From Pseudomonas lurida (GTDB lineage: Bacteria; Pseudomonadota; Gammaproteobacteria; Pseudomonadales; Pseudomonadaceae): a stretch of 64,000 nt of DNA. The stretch's first letter is position 1. Every line of letters starts with the position of its first letter. The notes beneath the pieces are model-generated. The model saw nothing but the letters and a program-made list of their open reading frames with translations. It had not been told where the DNA came from and did no database searches. Shown here one piece after another: positions 1 to 9,624 of the stretch. Where the stretch lies: contig NZ_JAAMRE010000022.1 of NCBI RefSeq assembly GCF_013522705.1, forward strand, positions 1 through 64,000, given 5' to 3'. The translations under genes were made by a program, and so were the position numbers.

Positions 1-35
1 AGCTTGCCGCTTGACGCCAACTAACGGAGTTCGTT

Positions 36-170
36 GATCGTTCCCACGCTCCGCGTGGGAATGCCGCCAGGGACGCTCCGCGTCCCGCTGCCAACGCACG
101 GCTCAAGCCCTGCGCAATGGTGACGCAAAGCGTCACGGGATGCATTCCCACGCGGAGCATGGGAACGATC
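36..170. repeat. REPIN-like compound palindrome, family 1
   Basis: The element starts GATCGTTCCCACGC and ends with the reverse complement GCATGGGAACGATC. Inside lie two smaller palindromes, one around GGACGCTCCGCGTCC and one around GTGACGCAAAGCGTCAC. The same layout recurs at 3509-3620, 34366-34477 and as a tandem array at 26632-27582. It ends 16 nt before the urtE start, so it lies in the urtD-urtE spacer. This is the layout of a REPIN, two REP palindromes in inverted orientation. Any effect on mRNA is inference. Confidence 0.85.
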
Positions 171-186
171 ATGGGGAGAATTGAAC

Positions 187-885
187 ATGCTGCAAGTCGA
201 CAAGTTGCACCAGTACTACGGCGGTAGCCACATCCTGCGCGGGCTTTCGTTTGACGTGAAGATCGGCGAAGTGACCTGCCTGCTCGGCCGTAACGGCGTG
301 GGCAAGACCACCCTGCTCAAGTGCCTGATGGGGTTGCTGCCGGCCAAAGAAGGCGCGGTGAATTGGGAAGACAAGCCGATCACCGGCTTCAAGCCGCACC
401 AGCGCGTGCATGCCGGGATCGCCTACGTGCCCCAGGGCCGGGAGATTTTCGGGCGGCTGACCGTGGAGGAAAACCTGCTGATGGGTTTGTCGCGTTTCCC
501 CGGCGCCGAAGCCAAGGAAGTACCGGCGTTCATCTATGAACTGTTCCCGGTGTTGCTGCAGATGAAGCATCGGCGCGGCGGCGACTTGTCCGGCGGCCAG
601 CAGCAACAGTTGGCCATCGGCCGCGCCCTGGCCAGCCGACCACGCTTGCTGATCCTGGATGAGCCTACCGAAGGCATCCAGCCCTCGGTGATCAAGGAGA
701 TCGGCGCGGTCATCAAGAAGCTTGCCGCGCGTGGTGATATGGCGATTCTGCTGGTAGAGCAGTTCTACGACTTTGCCGCCGAGCTGGCGGACCAGTACCT
801 GGTGATGTCCCGGGGTGAAATCGTGCAGCAAGGCCGTGGTGAAAATATGGAAAGCGACGGTGTGCGCGGTCTCGTAACGATCTAA
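187..885 (+). CDS. urtE: Urea ABC transporter ATP-binding protein UrtE
   Basis: Second ATPase subunit of the UrtABCDE urea importer, acting on the cytoplasmic face of the inner membrane. Walker A is GRNGVGKTTL, the signature is LSGGQQQQLAIGRAL and Walker B is LLILDEPTEG. It is related to LivF, and 232 residues is normal for the family. An in-frame TTG lies at 181, but ATG 187 is preferred: GGGGAGAA at 173-180 gives good Shine-Dalgarno spacing and the product then begins MLQVDKLHQYYGG, as UrtE usually does. The other urt genes should lie upstream of the window. ureD follows after 31 nt, which links urea uptake to urease. Confidence 0.95.
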   Translation: MLQVDKLHQYYGGSHILRGLSFDVKIGEVTCLLGRNGVGKTTLLKCLMGLLPAKEGAVNWEDKPITGFKPHQRVHAGIAYVPQGREIFGRLTVEENLLMGLSRFPGAEAKEVPAFIYELFPVLLQMKHRRGGDLSGGQQQQLAIGRALASRPRLLILDEPTEGIQPSVIKEIGAVIKKLAARGDMAILLVEQFYDFAAELADQYLVMSRGEIVQQGRGENMESDGVRGLVTI

Positions 886-916
886 TCTGTAGCGTCCTAA
901 CGATAAGCACATAAAG

Positions 917-1756
917 ATGAACCTGCCCGTTTCCCCTGCCCTGTTCACCCCCAGCTGGCACGCCGCGCTGGAGCTCGGCTATGCGCGCGTGGGCGACACC
1001 ACGCGCCCGGTGATGCGCCGCCACCTCGGCCCGCTGCGCGTGCAAAAGCACCTGTATGCCGAAGGCCCCGAGGTGTGCCAGCACATCATCGTGCACCCGC
1101 CCGGCGGGATTGCCGGCGGGGATCGCCTGGATATAACGGCCCATGTCGCCGCAGGTGCCTGGGCGCAATTGACCAGCCCCGGCGCGGCCAAGTGGTACCG
1201 CGCCGGCGGCCCGGCGTATCAGCAACTCGCGCTGACCGTCGAAGCCGGCGCCACCCTCGAGTGGCTGCCCCAGGAAACCATCGTGTTCAGCGCCGCCCAG
1301 GCCGAACTCACCACGCGCATCGACCTGCACGGCGATGCCCGCCTGTTCTATTGGGACGTGGTTGCGCTGGGCCGCCCGGCCAGTGGTGAACGTTTCGACC
1401 TTGGGCACTTTCAATCGCACCTGGATATCCGCCGCGACGGGCAATTGCTCTGGCACGAACGCCAGCGCATCGTCGGCGGCGATGGGTTGCTGGAATCGCC
1501 GATCGGACTGGATGGGCAACCGGTGTTCGCCACGTTGCTTGTTACCGGCGAAATAACCGCTGAGCTGCTTGAACAATGCCGCTCTCTGCCCAACGCAGTG
1601 CGCGGCGACCTGACCCAATTGCCCGGCTTGCTGGTGGCCCGTTGCCTGGCCAGCGAGGCGTTGCTGGCGCGGGGATGGTTAATTGATGTGTGGCGGCTGT
1701 TGCGCCCGGCCATATTGGGCCGAGAAGCGGTATCACCGAGAATCTGGAGCACATGA
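917..1756 (+). CDS. ureD: Urease accessory protein UreD
   Basis: UreD (UreH) is the scaffold that binds apo-urease and, with UreF and UreG, delivers nickel to the active site. The 279-residue product has the family's N-terminal pattern LGPLRVQKHLYAEG followed by HPPGGIAGGD, and ends without truncation. It is the first urease gene in the block, after urtE and 85 nt before ureA. The ureD-ureA spacer holds a REP palindrome at 1768-1795. The partners ureE, ureF and ureG are about 15 kb away at 20.4-22.2 kb, the same split arrangement known from P. aeruginosa. Confidence 0.96.
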   Translation: MNLPVSPALFTPSWHAALELGYARVGDTTRPVMRRHLGPLRVQKHLYAEGPEVCQHIIVHPPGGIAGGDRLDITAHVAAGAWAQLTSPGAAKWYRAGGPAYQQLALTVEAGATLEWLPQETIVFSAAQAELTTRIDLHGDARLFYWDVVALGRPASGERFDLGHFQSHLDIRRDGQLLWHERQRIVGGDGLLESPIGLDGQPVFATLLVTGEITAELLEQCRSLPNAVRGDLTQLPGLLVARCLASEALLARGWLIDVWRLLRPAILGREAVSPRIWST

Positions 1757-1767
1757 AGATCAAAAAT

Positions 1768-1795
1768 GTGGGAGAGGGCAAGCCCCCTCTCACAC
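1768..1795. repeat. REP palindrome, family 2 (single)
   Basis: GTGGGAGAGGGC and its near-perfect complement around a short AAGC core form a hairpin between ureD and ureA. It is a variant of the GGGAGGGGGCTTGCCCCCGAT repeats found elsewhere in the window. There is no T-tract, so it is unlikely to be a simple terminator. It may affect transcript stability within the operon. Confidence 0.7.
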
Positions 1796-1841
1796 TTAAT
1801 CTCCATTGTATTTACGAATGTATTTCACGACGGACTGAACC

Positions 1842-2144
1842 ATGGACCTGACCCCACGGGAAAAAGACAAACTGCTGATCTTCACCGCCGGCCTGGTGGC
1901 CGAACGGCGCCTGGCGCGCGGTGTGAAGCTCAATTACCCGGAAACCATTGCCTACATCTCCGCCGCCTTGATGGAGGGCGCACGCGACGGGCGCACGGTG
2001 GCCGACCTGATGCACTACGGCACCACCCTGCTCAGCCGTGAACAGGTGATGGAAGGCATCCCGGAGATGATCCCGGATATCCAGGTGGAAGCCACCTTCC
2101 CGGACGGCACCAAGTTGGTCACCGTTCACCAACCGATAGCCTGA
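1842..2144 (+). CDS. ureA: Urease subunit gamma
   Basis: The smallest urease subunit: 100 residues, the exact family length. It assembles with UreB and UreC into the (alpha-beta-gamma)3 cytoplasmic enzyme that hydrolyses urea to ammonia and carbamate. The N-terminus MDLTPREKDKLLIFTAGLVA and the internal LNYPETIAYISA segment are diagnostic. Two acetyltransferase genes separate it from ureB; the first starts 9 nt after the ureA stop, so they are presumably co-transcribed. Confidence 0.97.
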   Translation: MDLTPREKDKLLIFTAGLVAERRLARGVKLNYPETIAYISAALMEGARDGRTVADLMHYGTTLLSREQVMEGIPEMIPDIQVEATFPDGTKLVTVHQPIA

Positions 2145-2153
2145 GGCCCAGCC

Positions 2154-2666
2154 ATGATTCGTGATGCAACCGAAAAGGACCTTCCCGCCATTCGCGATAT
2201 CTACAACGACGCGGTGCGCAACACCACGGCTATCTGGAACGAACAGCCGGTGGACCTGGCCAACCGCCTGGCGTGGTTCAACGCGCGCCAGGCCCTGGGT
2301 TATCCGATCCTGGTGGCGGTGGAAAACGATGAAGTCACCGGCTACGCCTCGTTCGGCGATTGGCGGCCATTCGAGGGCTTTCGCTACAGCGTCGAGCATT
2401 CGGTGTATGTGCGTCATGACCAGCGCGGCAAAGGCCTCGGCCCACGCCTGATGCAAGCGCTGATCGAACGGGCGCGCAGTGCCGGTAAGTACGTGATGGT
2501 CGCGGCCATCGAAAGCGGCAACCAGTCCTCGATCCGCCTGCATGAGCGCCTGGGTTTCGTCACCACCGGGCAAATGCCGCAGGTGGGCATCAAGTTCGGC
2601 CGCTGGCTGGACCTGACCTTTATGCAACTGGCCCTGAACCCCGGCGCCGAACCGCCCAAGGAGTGA
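2154..2666 (+). CDS. GNAT N-acetyltransferase, phosphinothricin/methionine sulfoximine type
   Basis: 170-residue GNAT protein beginning MIRDATEKDLPAIRDIYNDA, typical of the Pat/Bar group. The acetyl-CoA loop is visible as DQRGKGLGPRLMQALI, and GNQSSIRLHERLGF matches the family's C-terminal motif. P. aeruginosa carries a related gene (PA4866) at the same place between ureA and ureB, characterised as acetylating methionine sulfoximine and sulfone. The substrate here is inferred from that relationship. The gene sits inside the urease operon, 9 nt after ureA and 5 nt before the next GNAT gene. Confidence 0.85.
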   Translation: MIRDATEKDLPAIRDIYNDAVRNTTAIWNEQPVDLANRLAWFNARQALGYPILVAVENDEVTGYASFGDWRPFEGFRYSVEHSVYVRHDQRGKGLGPRLMQALIERARSAGKYVMVAAIESGNQSSIRLHERLGFVTTGQMPQVGIKFGRWLDLTFMQLALNPGAEPPKE

Positions 2667-2671
2667 GACCG

Positions 2672-3205
2672 ATGAATGCTGCGCAACTGCGTCGAGTCAA
2701 CGCGGAGAGTTTCGCCCATTACCGCCAGGGCTTGAGTGACCTGCTGCTGGACGCCGTCAGGCATGGCGCGTCGGTGGGCTTCATGGCCGATTTCGACGAT
2801 GCCCAGGCGCGCGCCTACCTGAACGGCGTGCAGGCGAGTATCCAGGAGGGCAGCCTGCTGCTCTGGGTGGTGGTGCGCGATGAGCAGGTGATCGCCAGCG
2901 TGCAACTGGCGCTGTGCCAGAAAGCCAACGGCCTCAACCGTGCCGAGGTGCAAAAACTGCTGGTGCACAGCAGCGCACGTCGTCATGGCCTCGGCCAGCA
3001 ATTGATGCACGCTTTGGAACTCGCCGCGCGCCAGAACAAACGCGGCCTGCTGTACCTGGACACCGAAGCCGGCTCCGGTGCCGAAGCCTTCTACCAGGCG
3101 CTGCGCTACACCAAGATCGGTGAACTGCCCGATTACTGCCAAAGCCCGGACGGGCGCTACAGCCCGACCGCCATCTACTTCAAGACCCTGGGGCAACCTG
3201 CATGA
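2672..3205 (+). CDS. GNAT family acetyltransferase
   Basis: 177-residue GNAT protein. The acetyl-CoA motif region is SARRHGLGQQLMHALE, followed by LLYLDTEAGSGAEAFYQALRY, the usual strand-helix at the end of the fold. ATG 2672 is chosen because AAGGAG at 2658-2663 lies at good distance; an upstream GTG at 2663 would overlap that Shine-Dalgarno. The stop overlaps the ureB start as ATGA, implying translational coupling. It resembles a second, different GNAT subfamily rather than a tandem duplicate of its neighbour. The substrate is not recognisable. Confidence 0.85.
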   Translation: MNAAQLRRVNAESFAHYRQGLSDLLLDAVRHGASVGFMADFDDAQARAYLNGVQASIQEGSLLLWVVVRDEQVIASVQLALCQKANGLNRAEVQKLLVHSSARRHGLGQQLMHALELAARQNKRGLLYLDTEAGSGAEAFYQALRYTKIGELPDYCQSPDGRYSPTAIYFKTLGQPA

Positions 3206-3510
3206 TTCCTGGTGAATTTCAGATCCAGCCCGGCGAGATCGAACTCAACGTCGGCCGCCGCACCGTCACCCTGAGCGTGGCCAACAGCGGCGACCGGCCG
3301 ATCCAGGTGGGTTCGCACTACCATTTTTTCGAGACCAACGACGCGCTGACGTTTGATCGTGCCGCCAGCCGTGGCATGCGTCTGAATATTCCGGCGGGCA
3401 CGGCGGTGCGGTTCGAGCCGGGGCAGAGCCGTGAGGTCGAGCTGGTGGATCTGGCCGGCGGGCGGCGGGTATTCGGGTTTGCCGGGCGGATCATGGGCGA
3501 CCTCGACTGA
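3202..3510 (+). CDS. ureB: Urease subunit beta
   Basis: 102-residue beta subunit of urease. The N-terminus MIPGEFQIQPGEIELNVGR, the GSHYHFFETN segment and the C-terminal RRVFGFAGRIMG are characteristic. Translation starts inside the stop codon of the preceding GNAT gene. A REPIN-like element begins on the stop codon and fills almost the whole gap to ureC, so ureB and ureC are separated by 122 nt of strong secondary structure even though their products are needed in equal amounts. Confidence 0.97.
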   Translation: MIPGEFQIQPGEIELNVGRRTVTLSVANSGDRPIQVGSHYHFFETNDALTFDRAASRGMRLNIPAGTAVRFEPGQSREVELVDLAGGRRVFGFAGRIMGDLD

Positions 3511-3620
3511 TCGCTCCCACGCTCCGCGTGGGATGCCGCCATGGACGCTCCGCGTCCGCTCTTAACATCGTGACGCAGAGCGTCACAGGATGCATTCCCA
3601 CGCAAAGCGTGGGAACGATC
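3509..3620. repeat. REPIN-like compound palindrome, family 1, inside the urease operon
   Basis: GATCGCTCCCACGC at the start pairs with GCGTGGGAACGATC at the end, with the GGACGCTCCGCGTCC and GTGACGCAGAGCGTCAC sub-palindromes between. It begins on the last bases of ureB and ends 12 nt before the ureC ATG. The ureC Shine-Dalgarno (GAGG at 3621-3624) lies immediately after it. Confidence 0.85.
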
Positions 3621-3632
3621 GAGGACACACAC

Positions 3633-5333
<1,701 letters not shown>

Positions 5334-5427
5334 CCGTTCATCGGCATTCACCTGCAGGGCCAGTGAATGAAGCACGCGTATGGCGCTACGATGCGCCACG
5401 CGCTTTCACCGTTCTGGAAACCTGGCC

Positions 5428-6555
5428 ATGCGTTTATCCGAATTCATCGTGTTACACGCCGAGCAGATCGTTGATGAATGGGAGCTTTTCGCCCAGACCC
5501 TGACCCCCGCCGCCGACACCCTCAACCGCACACAATTGCGCGACCACGCCCATTCGATCCTGCTGGCCGCCGCCCGTGACATGAACACCCGCCAAAGCGC
5601 CAGCGAACAAGCCGCCAAGGCCAAGGGCGCAGGCCCGGAGAACACCCCCAGCCTGGACCAGGCCGCCGCAAGCCATGGCGAACTGCGCCACACCGTGGGC
5701 TTTGACCTGGTGCAGATGACTTCCGAGTTCCGGCATTTGCGCGCGTGCGTGATCCGCCTGTGGGTCGACAGCGTGCACACCCCGCAACGAGCGGACCTGC
5801 AGGACATGATCCGCTTCAATGAAGCCATCGACGAAGCCCTGGCCGAATCCACCGCCGCTTACGCCGAACAGGTGGCGCGCTCGCGGGACATCTTTCTGGC
5901 GATTCTTGGCCACGACCTGCGCGCGCCGCTGCAGGCTGTGAACATGTCGACCGAGATGCTGCTGCGCAAGGCACAGTTGGACAGCCAGGGGGTGAGCCTG
6001 TTGGGCAATATCCGCAACGGCGCGCGTCACATGGGCGCGATGGTCAGCGACTTGCTGGAGTTCGTGCGCAGCCGTCTGGGCAGCAGCCTGCCCATCGAGC
6101 CCAAACCCATGAACCTGGCGGACGCGGCGCGCGAGGCCATTGCCGAGGCGTGCGCAGGTCGCCCGGAATGCAACCCGGCCCTGATCATCCATGGGGACAC
6201 CCACGGCCAATGGGACCGTGGACGCATCGACCAGCTGCTGCAGAACCTGATCGGCAACGCCTTGCAGCATGGCGCCAACAGCCAGGCGGTAACCCTGACC
6301 CTCAAGGGCCTGGCCGACGGCGTGGAGCTGCGCATGCACAACTATGGCGCGCCGATTCCGGAAGCGGCCTTGGGCACGGTATTCGACCCACTGGTGCGCA
6401 GCGTCCACGAGGAACCGGGAAGCACCTCCACCAGCCTCGGGTTGGGGTTGTTTATCGTCAAGGAAGTGGTGCTGGCCCATCGGGGCAGCATCGAAGTAAC
6501 GTCCAGCGAGGCGGACGGCACCACCTTCACGGTGGTGCTGCCGCGCTCGCTGTAA
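5428..6555 (+). CDS. Sensor histidine kinase without transmembrane segments
   Basis: 375-residue kinase. The N-terminal ~150 residues are helical and resemble RsbRD-type sensor modules (MRLSEFIVLHAEQIVDEWE). The H-box is FLAILGHDLRAPLQAV, with the phosphoacceptor histidine near residue 162. The catalytic domain has LLQNLIGNALQHG (N-box) and LGLGLFIVKEVV (G-box). No membrane helix or signal peptide is visible, so it is probably cytoplasmic. ATG 5428 is preferred over the upstream ATG at 5380 because the latter adds an unrelated leader. No response regulator is adjacent; its partner and signal are unknown. It follows ureC by 94 nt on the same strand. Confidence 0.88.
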   Translation: MRLSEFIVLHAEQIVDEWELFAQTLTPAADTLNRTQLRDHAHSILLAAARDMNTRQSASEQAAKAKGAGPENTPSLDQAAASHGELRHTVGFDLVQMTSEFRHLRACVIRLWVDSVHTPQRADLQDMIRFNEAIDEALAESTAAYAEQVARSRDIFLAILGHDLRAPLQAVNMSTEMLLRKAQLDSQGVSLLGNIRNGARHMGAMVSDLLEFVRSRLGSSLPIEPKPMNLADAAREAIAEACAGRPECNPALIIHGDTHGQWDRGRIDQLLQNLIGNALQHGANSQAVTLTLKGLADGVELRMHNYGAPIPEAALGTVFDPLVRSVHEEPGSTSTSLGLGLFIVKEVVLAHRGSIEVTSSEADGTTFTVVLPRSL

Positions 6556-6576
6556 CGGCCTCGCGTCGGGGCGGGC

Positions 6577-7515
6577 TTAGAAGTTTTCGCGCGGGTTGAA
6601 GTTGGCTTTCCTGGCCAGTTCCTGCCACAGCGCGATGGTTTCGTCGTCGGCCTGCTTGGGCATCACGGCCTTGAGCTGCACATACAGGAACCCGCGTTGC
6701 CCGGCCTTGTTCAGCAAGCCGTGGCCCTTGGCGCGCATGCGCTGACCGTTCTGGCTGCCCGCCGGCACCTTGAGGTTGATCTTGCCGGTCAAGGTCGGCA
6801 CCGCGACTTCGGTGCCCAACGCCAGCTCCCACGGCGCCAGCGGCAGGTTGATGATCAGGTTTTCGCCATCCACTTCGAATTTGGGGTGCGGCGCAAACTT
6901 GACGATCAGGTACAGGTCGCCATTGGGCCCACCGCCGATGCCCGGCGCGCCCTGCCCCTTGAGGCGGATACGCTCGCCGTCGGTCACACCGGCGGGGATC
7001 TTCACGTTCAGGCTCTTGGTGGTGTTGCTGACATGCCGGCCCGAGGCGTCGTATTGCGGCACCTGGAAGCTGATCTGCTTGGACTCGGTGGACAGCGTCT
7101 CCTCAAGGAACACCGAGAGTTGCATCTCCACATCCTGGCCCTTGCGCCCGGCGGAACGGCGCTGGCCGCCACCAAAGGCGTCGCCGCGCGCGCCGAAGAT
7201 CGAACTGAAAAAGTCCGAAAAGTCGCCCGCGTCCTGGCCACCGCCAAAGCCGCCGCGGCTCTGCCAGCCCGGCGGCCCCTGGAACGGCTGACCATGCTGG
7301 CCGTACTTGCGCAGCTCATCGTACTCGGCGCGCTTGTCCGCGCTTTTGAGCGCTTCATAGGCTTCGGACGCGTCCTTGAACTTGGCTTCGGCGTCTTTTT
7401 CCTTGCTCACATCGGGGTGGTACTTGCGAGCCAGCTTGCGATAGGCGGTCTTGATTTCCTTGTCATCGGCCGTCGGCTCGACACCCAGAATCTTGTAGTA
7501 GTCTTTGAAATCCAT
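6577..7515 (-). CDS. cbpA: Curved-DNA-binding J-protein CbpA
   Basis: 312-residue class B J-protein. The N-terminal J domain (residues 1-70) has YYKILGVEPTADDKEIK and the HPD motif in KYHPDVS. A Gly/Phe-rich linker follows (GWQSRGGFGGGQDAGDFSDF), then a DnaJ C-terminal domain with IPAGVTDGERIRLKGQGAPG and KVPAGSQNGQRMRAKG. There is no zinc-finger region, which separates it from DnaJ. CbpA is a co-chaperone of DnaK and a nucleoid protein in E. coli. The usual modulator gene cbpM is not adjacent. The start MDFKDYYKI at 7515 is standard. It is divergent from yegD across a 239-nt spacer. Confidence 0.93.
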   Translation of the reverse strand: MDFKDYYKILGVEPTADDKEIKTAYRKLARKYHPDVSKEKDAEAKFKDASEAYEALKSADKRAEYDELRKYGQHGQPFQGPPGWQSRGGFGGGQDAGDFSDFFSSIFGARGDAFGGGQRRSAGRKGQDVEMQLSVFLEETLSTESKQISFQVPQYDASGRHVSNTTKSLNVKIPAGVTDGERIRLKGQGAPGIGGGPNGDLYLIVKFAPHPKFEVDGENLIINLPLAPWELALGTEVAVPTLTGKINLKVPAGSQNGQRMRAKGHGLLNKAGQRGFLYVQLKAVMPKQADDETIALWQELARKANFNPRENF

Positions 7516-7754
7516 CGGCGGTTCACCATCCTTTAATCGAGATCGCACAGCCTGGGGCACAAGGTGCGCTGCTCTGCACTTGTTGAGTCTTGTGGCCTGG
7601 GGGTGCGTCAAAGTGTTATCGGCGCTAGCCGTATGCACCAGATGTGGGGGCAAATCGGTGACTTTCAAGCATGATTTAACGGATGGTCGGCCTACGCATC
7701 CGTCCGCGACTGGCATACACTGCGCGGCCGTTTTCCGACCGGAACCCGATAGAC

Positions 7755-9023
7755 ATGAAAAACCCATCCCCGGCCCGTGCCTGCGGCATCGACTTTGGCA
7801 CGTCCAACTCCACCGTCGGCTGGATCCGCCCGGGCGCGCAGACACTTATTGCGCTGGAGGACGACAAAATCACACTGCCGTCGGTGGTGTTCTTCAACTT
7901 CGAGGAGCGCCGCCCGGTGTACGGTCGCCTGGCGTTGCACGAGTACCTGGAAAACTACGAAGGCCGCTTGATGCGCTCGCTCAAGAGCCTGCTGGGCTCC
8001 AAGCTGATCAAGCACGACACCAGCGTATTGGGCACGGCAATGCCTTTCACCGACCTGCTGGCGCTGTTTATCGGCCAACTCAAGAGCCGCGCCGAAGCCA
8101 ACGCCGGCCGCGAGTTCGAAGAAGTGGTGCTGGGCCGTCCGGTGTTCTTTGTCGATGACGACCCGATGGCCGACCAGGAAGCGGAAAATACCCTGGTCGA
8201 CGTAGCGCGCAAGATCGGCTTCAAGGACATCTCGTTCCAGTACGAACCGATTGCCGCGGCCTTCGACTACGAGTCCACCATCGAAAAGGAAGAGCTGGTG
8301 CTGATCGTCGACATCGGCGGCGGTACTTCGGACTTCTCGCTGGTGCGCCTGTCGCCGGACCGTCGGCACAACGACAACCGCCACGATGACATCCTCGCCA
8401 CCGGCGGCGTACACATCGGCGGTACCGACTTCGACAAGCAACTGTCGCTGGCCGGCATGATGCCGCTGTTCGGCTACGGCAGCCGCATGAAGAGCGGCGC
8501 CTACATGCCCACCAGCCACCACATGAACCTGGCGACCTGGCACACCATCAACTCGGTGTACTCGCAGAAATCCCAGCTGGCCCTGGGCAGCATGCGCTAC
8601 GACATCGAAGACACCGGTGGCATCGACCGCCTGTTCAAGCTGATCGAACAGCGCGCCGGGCACTGGTTGGCGATGGAAGTGGAAGAAACCAAGATCCAGC
8701 TGACCCACGACGACAATCGCCATGTGCCGCTCGACCGCATCGAGCGCGGCTTGAGCGTGGACCTGAACCGCACCTTGTTCGAGTCAGCCATCGACGGCCT
8801 GCTCGAACGCGTACGTGGCAGCGTGACTCAACTGCTCAACGATGCCTCGGTCAGCGTGGCGCAGGTAGACACCGTGTTCTTCACCGGCGGCTCCAGCGGC
8901 ATCCCGGCGCTGCGCCACAGCATCTCGGCGATGCTGCCGAATGCGCGGCATGTGGAAGGGAATATCTTCGGCAGTATCGGCAGCGGGTTGGCGATTGAGG
9001 CGAGTAAGCGCTACGGCGCTTGA
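7755..9023 (+). CDS. yegD: Hsp70-like ATPase, YegD family
   Basis: 422-residue protein with an actin/Hsp70-type nucleotide-binding domain and no room for a DnaK-like substrate-binding domain. Phosphate-1 loop: CGIDFGTSNSTVGW; phosphate-2 loop: LIVDIGGGTSDFSLVRL; adenosine motif: FFTGGSSGIPALR. This is typical of YegD proteins, which have no established client. ATG 7755 matches the family N-terminus; the reading frame is open further upstream but that part overlaps the spacer. It is divergent from cbpA, so the two may share regulatory DNA. Confidence 0.9.
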   Translation: MKNPSPARACGIDFGTSNSTVGWIRPGAQTLIALEDDKITLPSVVFFNFEERRPVYGRLALHEYLENYEGRLMRSLKSLLGSKLIKHDTSVLGTAMPFTDLLALFIGQLKSRAEANAGREFEEVVLGRPVFFVDDDPMADQEAENTLVDVARKIGFKDISFQYEPIAAAFDYESTIEKEELVLIVDIGGGTSDFSLVRLSPDRRHNDNRHDDILATGGVHIGGTDFDKQLSLAGMMPLFGYGSRMKSGAYMPTSHHMNLATWHTINSVYSQKSQLALGSMRYDIEDTGGIDRLFKLIEQRAGHWLAMEVEETKIQLTHDDNRHVPLDRIERGLSVDLNRTLFESAIDGLLERVRGSVTQLLNDASVSVAQVDTVFFTGGSSGIPALRHSISAMLPNARHVEGNIFGSIGSGLAIEASKRYGA

Positions 9024-9035
9024 TCAGCCTGAGCT

Positions 9036-9062
9036 GATCGTTCCCCGGAGCAGGGAACGATC
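9036..9062. repeat. Minimal family 1 palindrome
   Basis: GATCGTTCCC and GGGAACGATC flank a 7-nt loop, 13 nt after the yegD stop. The arms equal the outermost arms of the long REPIN-like elements, so this looks like a collapsed or solo copy. It lies between convergent yegD and the 9069-9407 gene and could also form a transcriptional stop, though no T-tract follows. Confidence 0.7.
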
Positions 9063-9068
9063 ACGCGA

Positions 9069-9407
9069 TCAAAGATGGAACTCATCTTTAATGGTCTGCT
9101 TCATCCAGTCCTGTGTGTAGTGACCCACAATCGTTTTGGTCTGGATAAGCAGCGTAGTCGGACCTGACTGGACATCGTAAAACTTTTCGACTGTGCCTTC
9201 TGCGTCAAAATTCTTTATCAATAATTGGGCGCCGTTCATAGCGGGATCCTCAGCTAACGCCTCTATCACAGCTTTCATTTTCCCACTTGCCGACAGTGTC
9301 CCGTCGGCCTTGGTCTGATTACCCAAGAACACTAGCACTACCGGTTTCGACATTTTTTTCAGCACGCCGATAACACTGGATTCTTCACTTAGCTCGATTG
9401 CACTCAT
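9069..9407 (-). CDS. Small thioredoxin-fold-like protein lacking CXXC
   Basis: 112 residues with no signal peptide. A hydrophobic strand KPVVLVFLGN is followed by a helix, then QLLIKNFDAEG, a strand after a proline (SGPTTLLIQTKTIVGH) and a C-terminal helix. This order matches the thioredoxin fold, with SGPTTLLI at the place of the cis-proline loop. There is no cysteine pair, so a redox role is unlikely. The gene looks lower in GC than its neighbours and lies beside a transposase remnant, which suggests recent arrival. Function unknown; the fold assignment is tentative. Confidence 0.6.
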   Translation of the reverse strand: MSAIELSEESSVIGVLKKMSKPVVLVFLGNQTKADGTLSASGKMKAVIEALAEDPAMNGAQLLIKNFDAEGTVEKFYDVQSGPTTLLIQTKTIVGHYTQDWMKQTIKDEFHL

Positions 9408-9624
9408 GAACGTTCTCCCGCTAGGCGGAGTCGCACCCGCAAACTCCTCTGTCAGGTAGCTAATCAGGCAGAGAAAAAGCTGTCTACTGTCAGAAGTAAC
9501 AGGTCTGGACGAGTCGTAGAGTGATCTAGCGTCGCTTATAGGCAGGAACCAGCATTAAAGAACCTGTAATAAATGGCAGTTTTCAATACGCTCTAACGGT
9601 AACAGCTATAACTTCAAAGAATTA
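9408..9624. other. Intergenic stretch without a recognisable gene
   Basis: This lies between the divergent 9069-9407 gene and the transposase remnant. It is relatively AT-rich. It presumably holds the promoter of the small minus-strand gene, but no convincing -35/-10 pair or RNA gene was identified. Confidence 0.5.
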
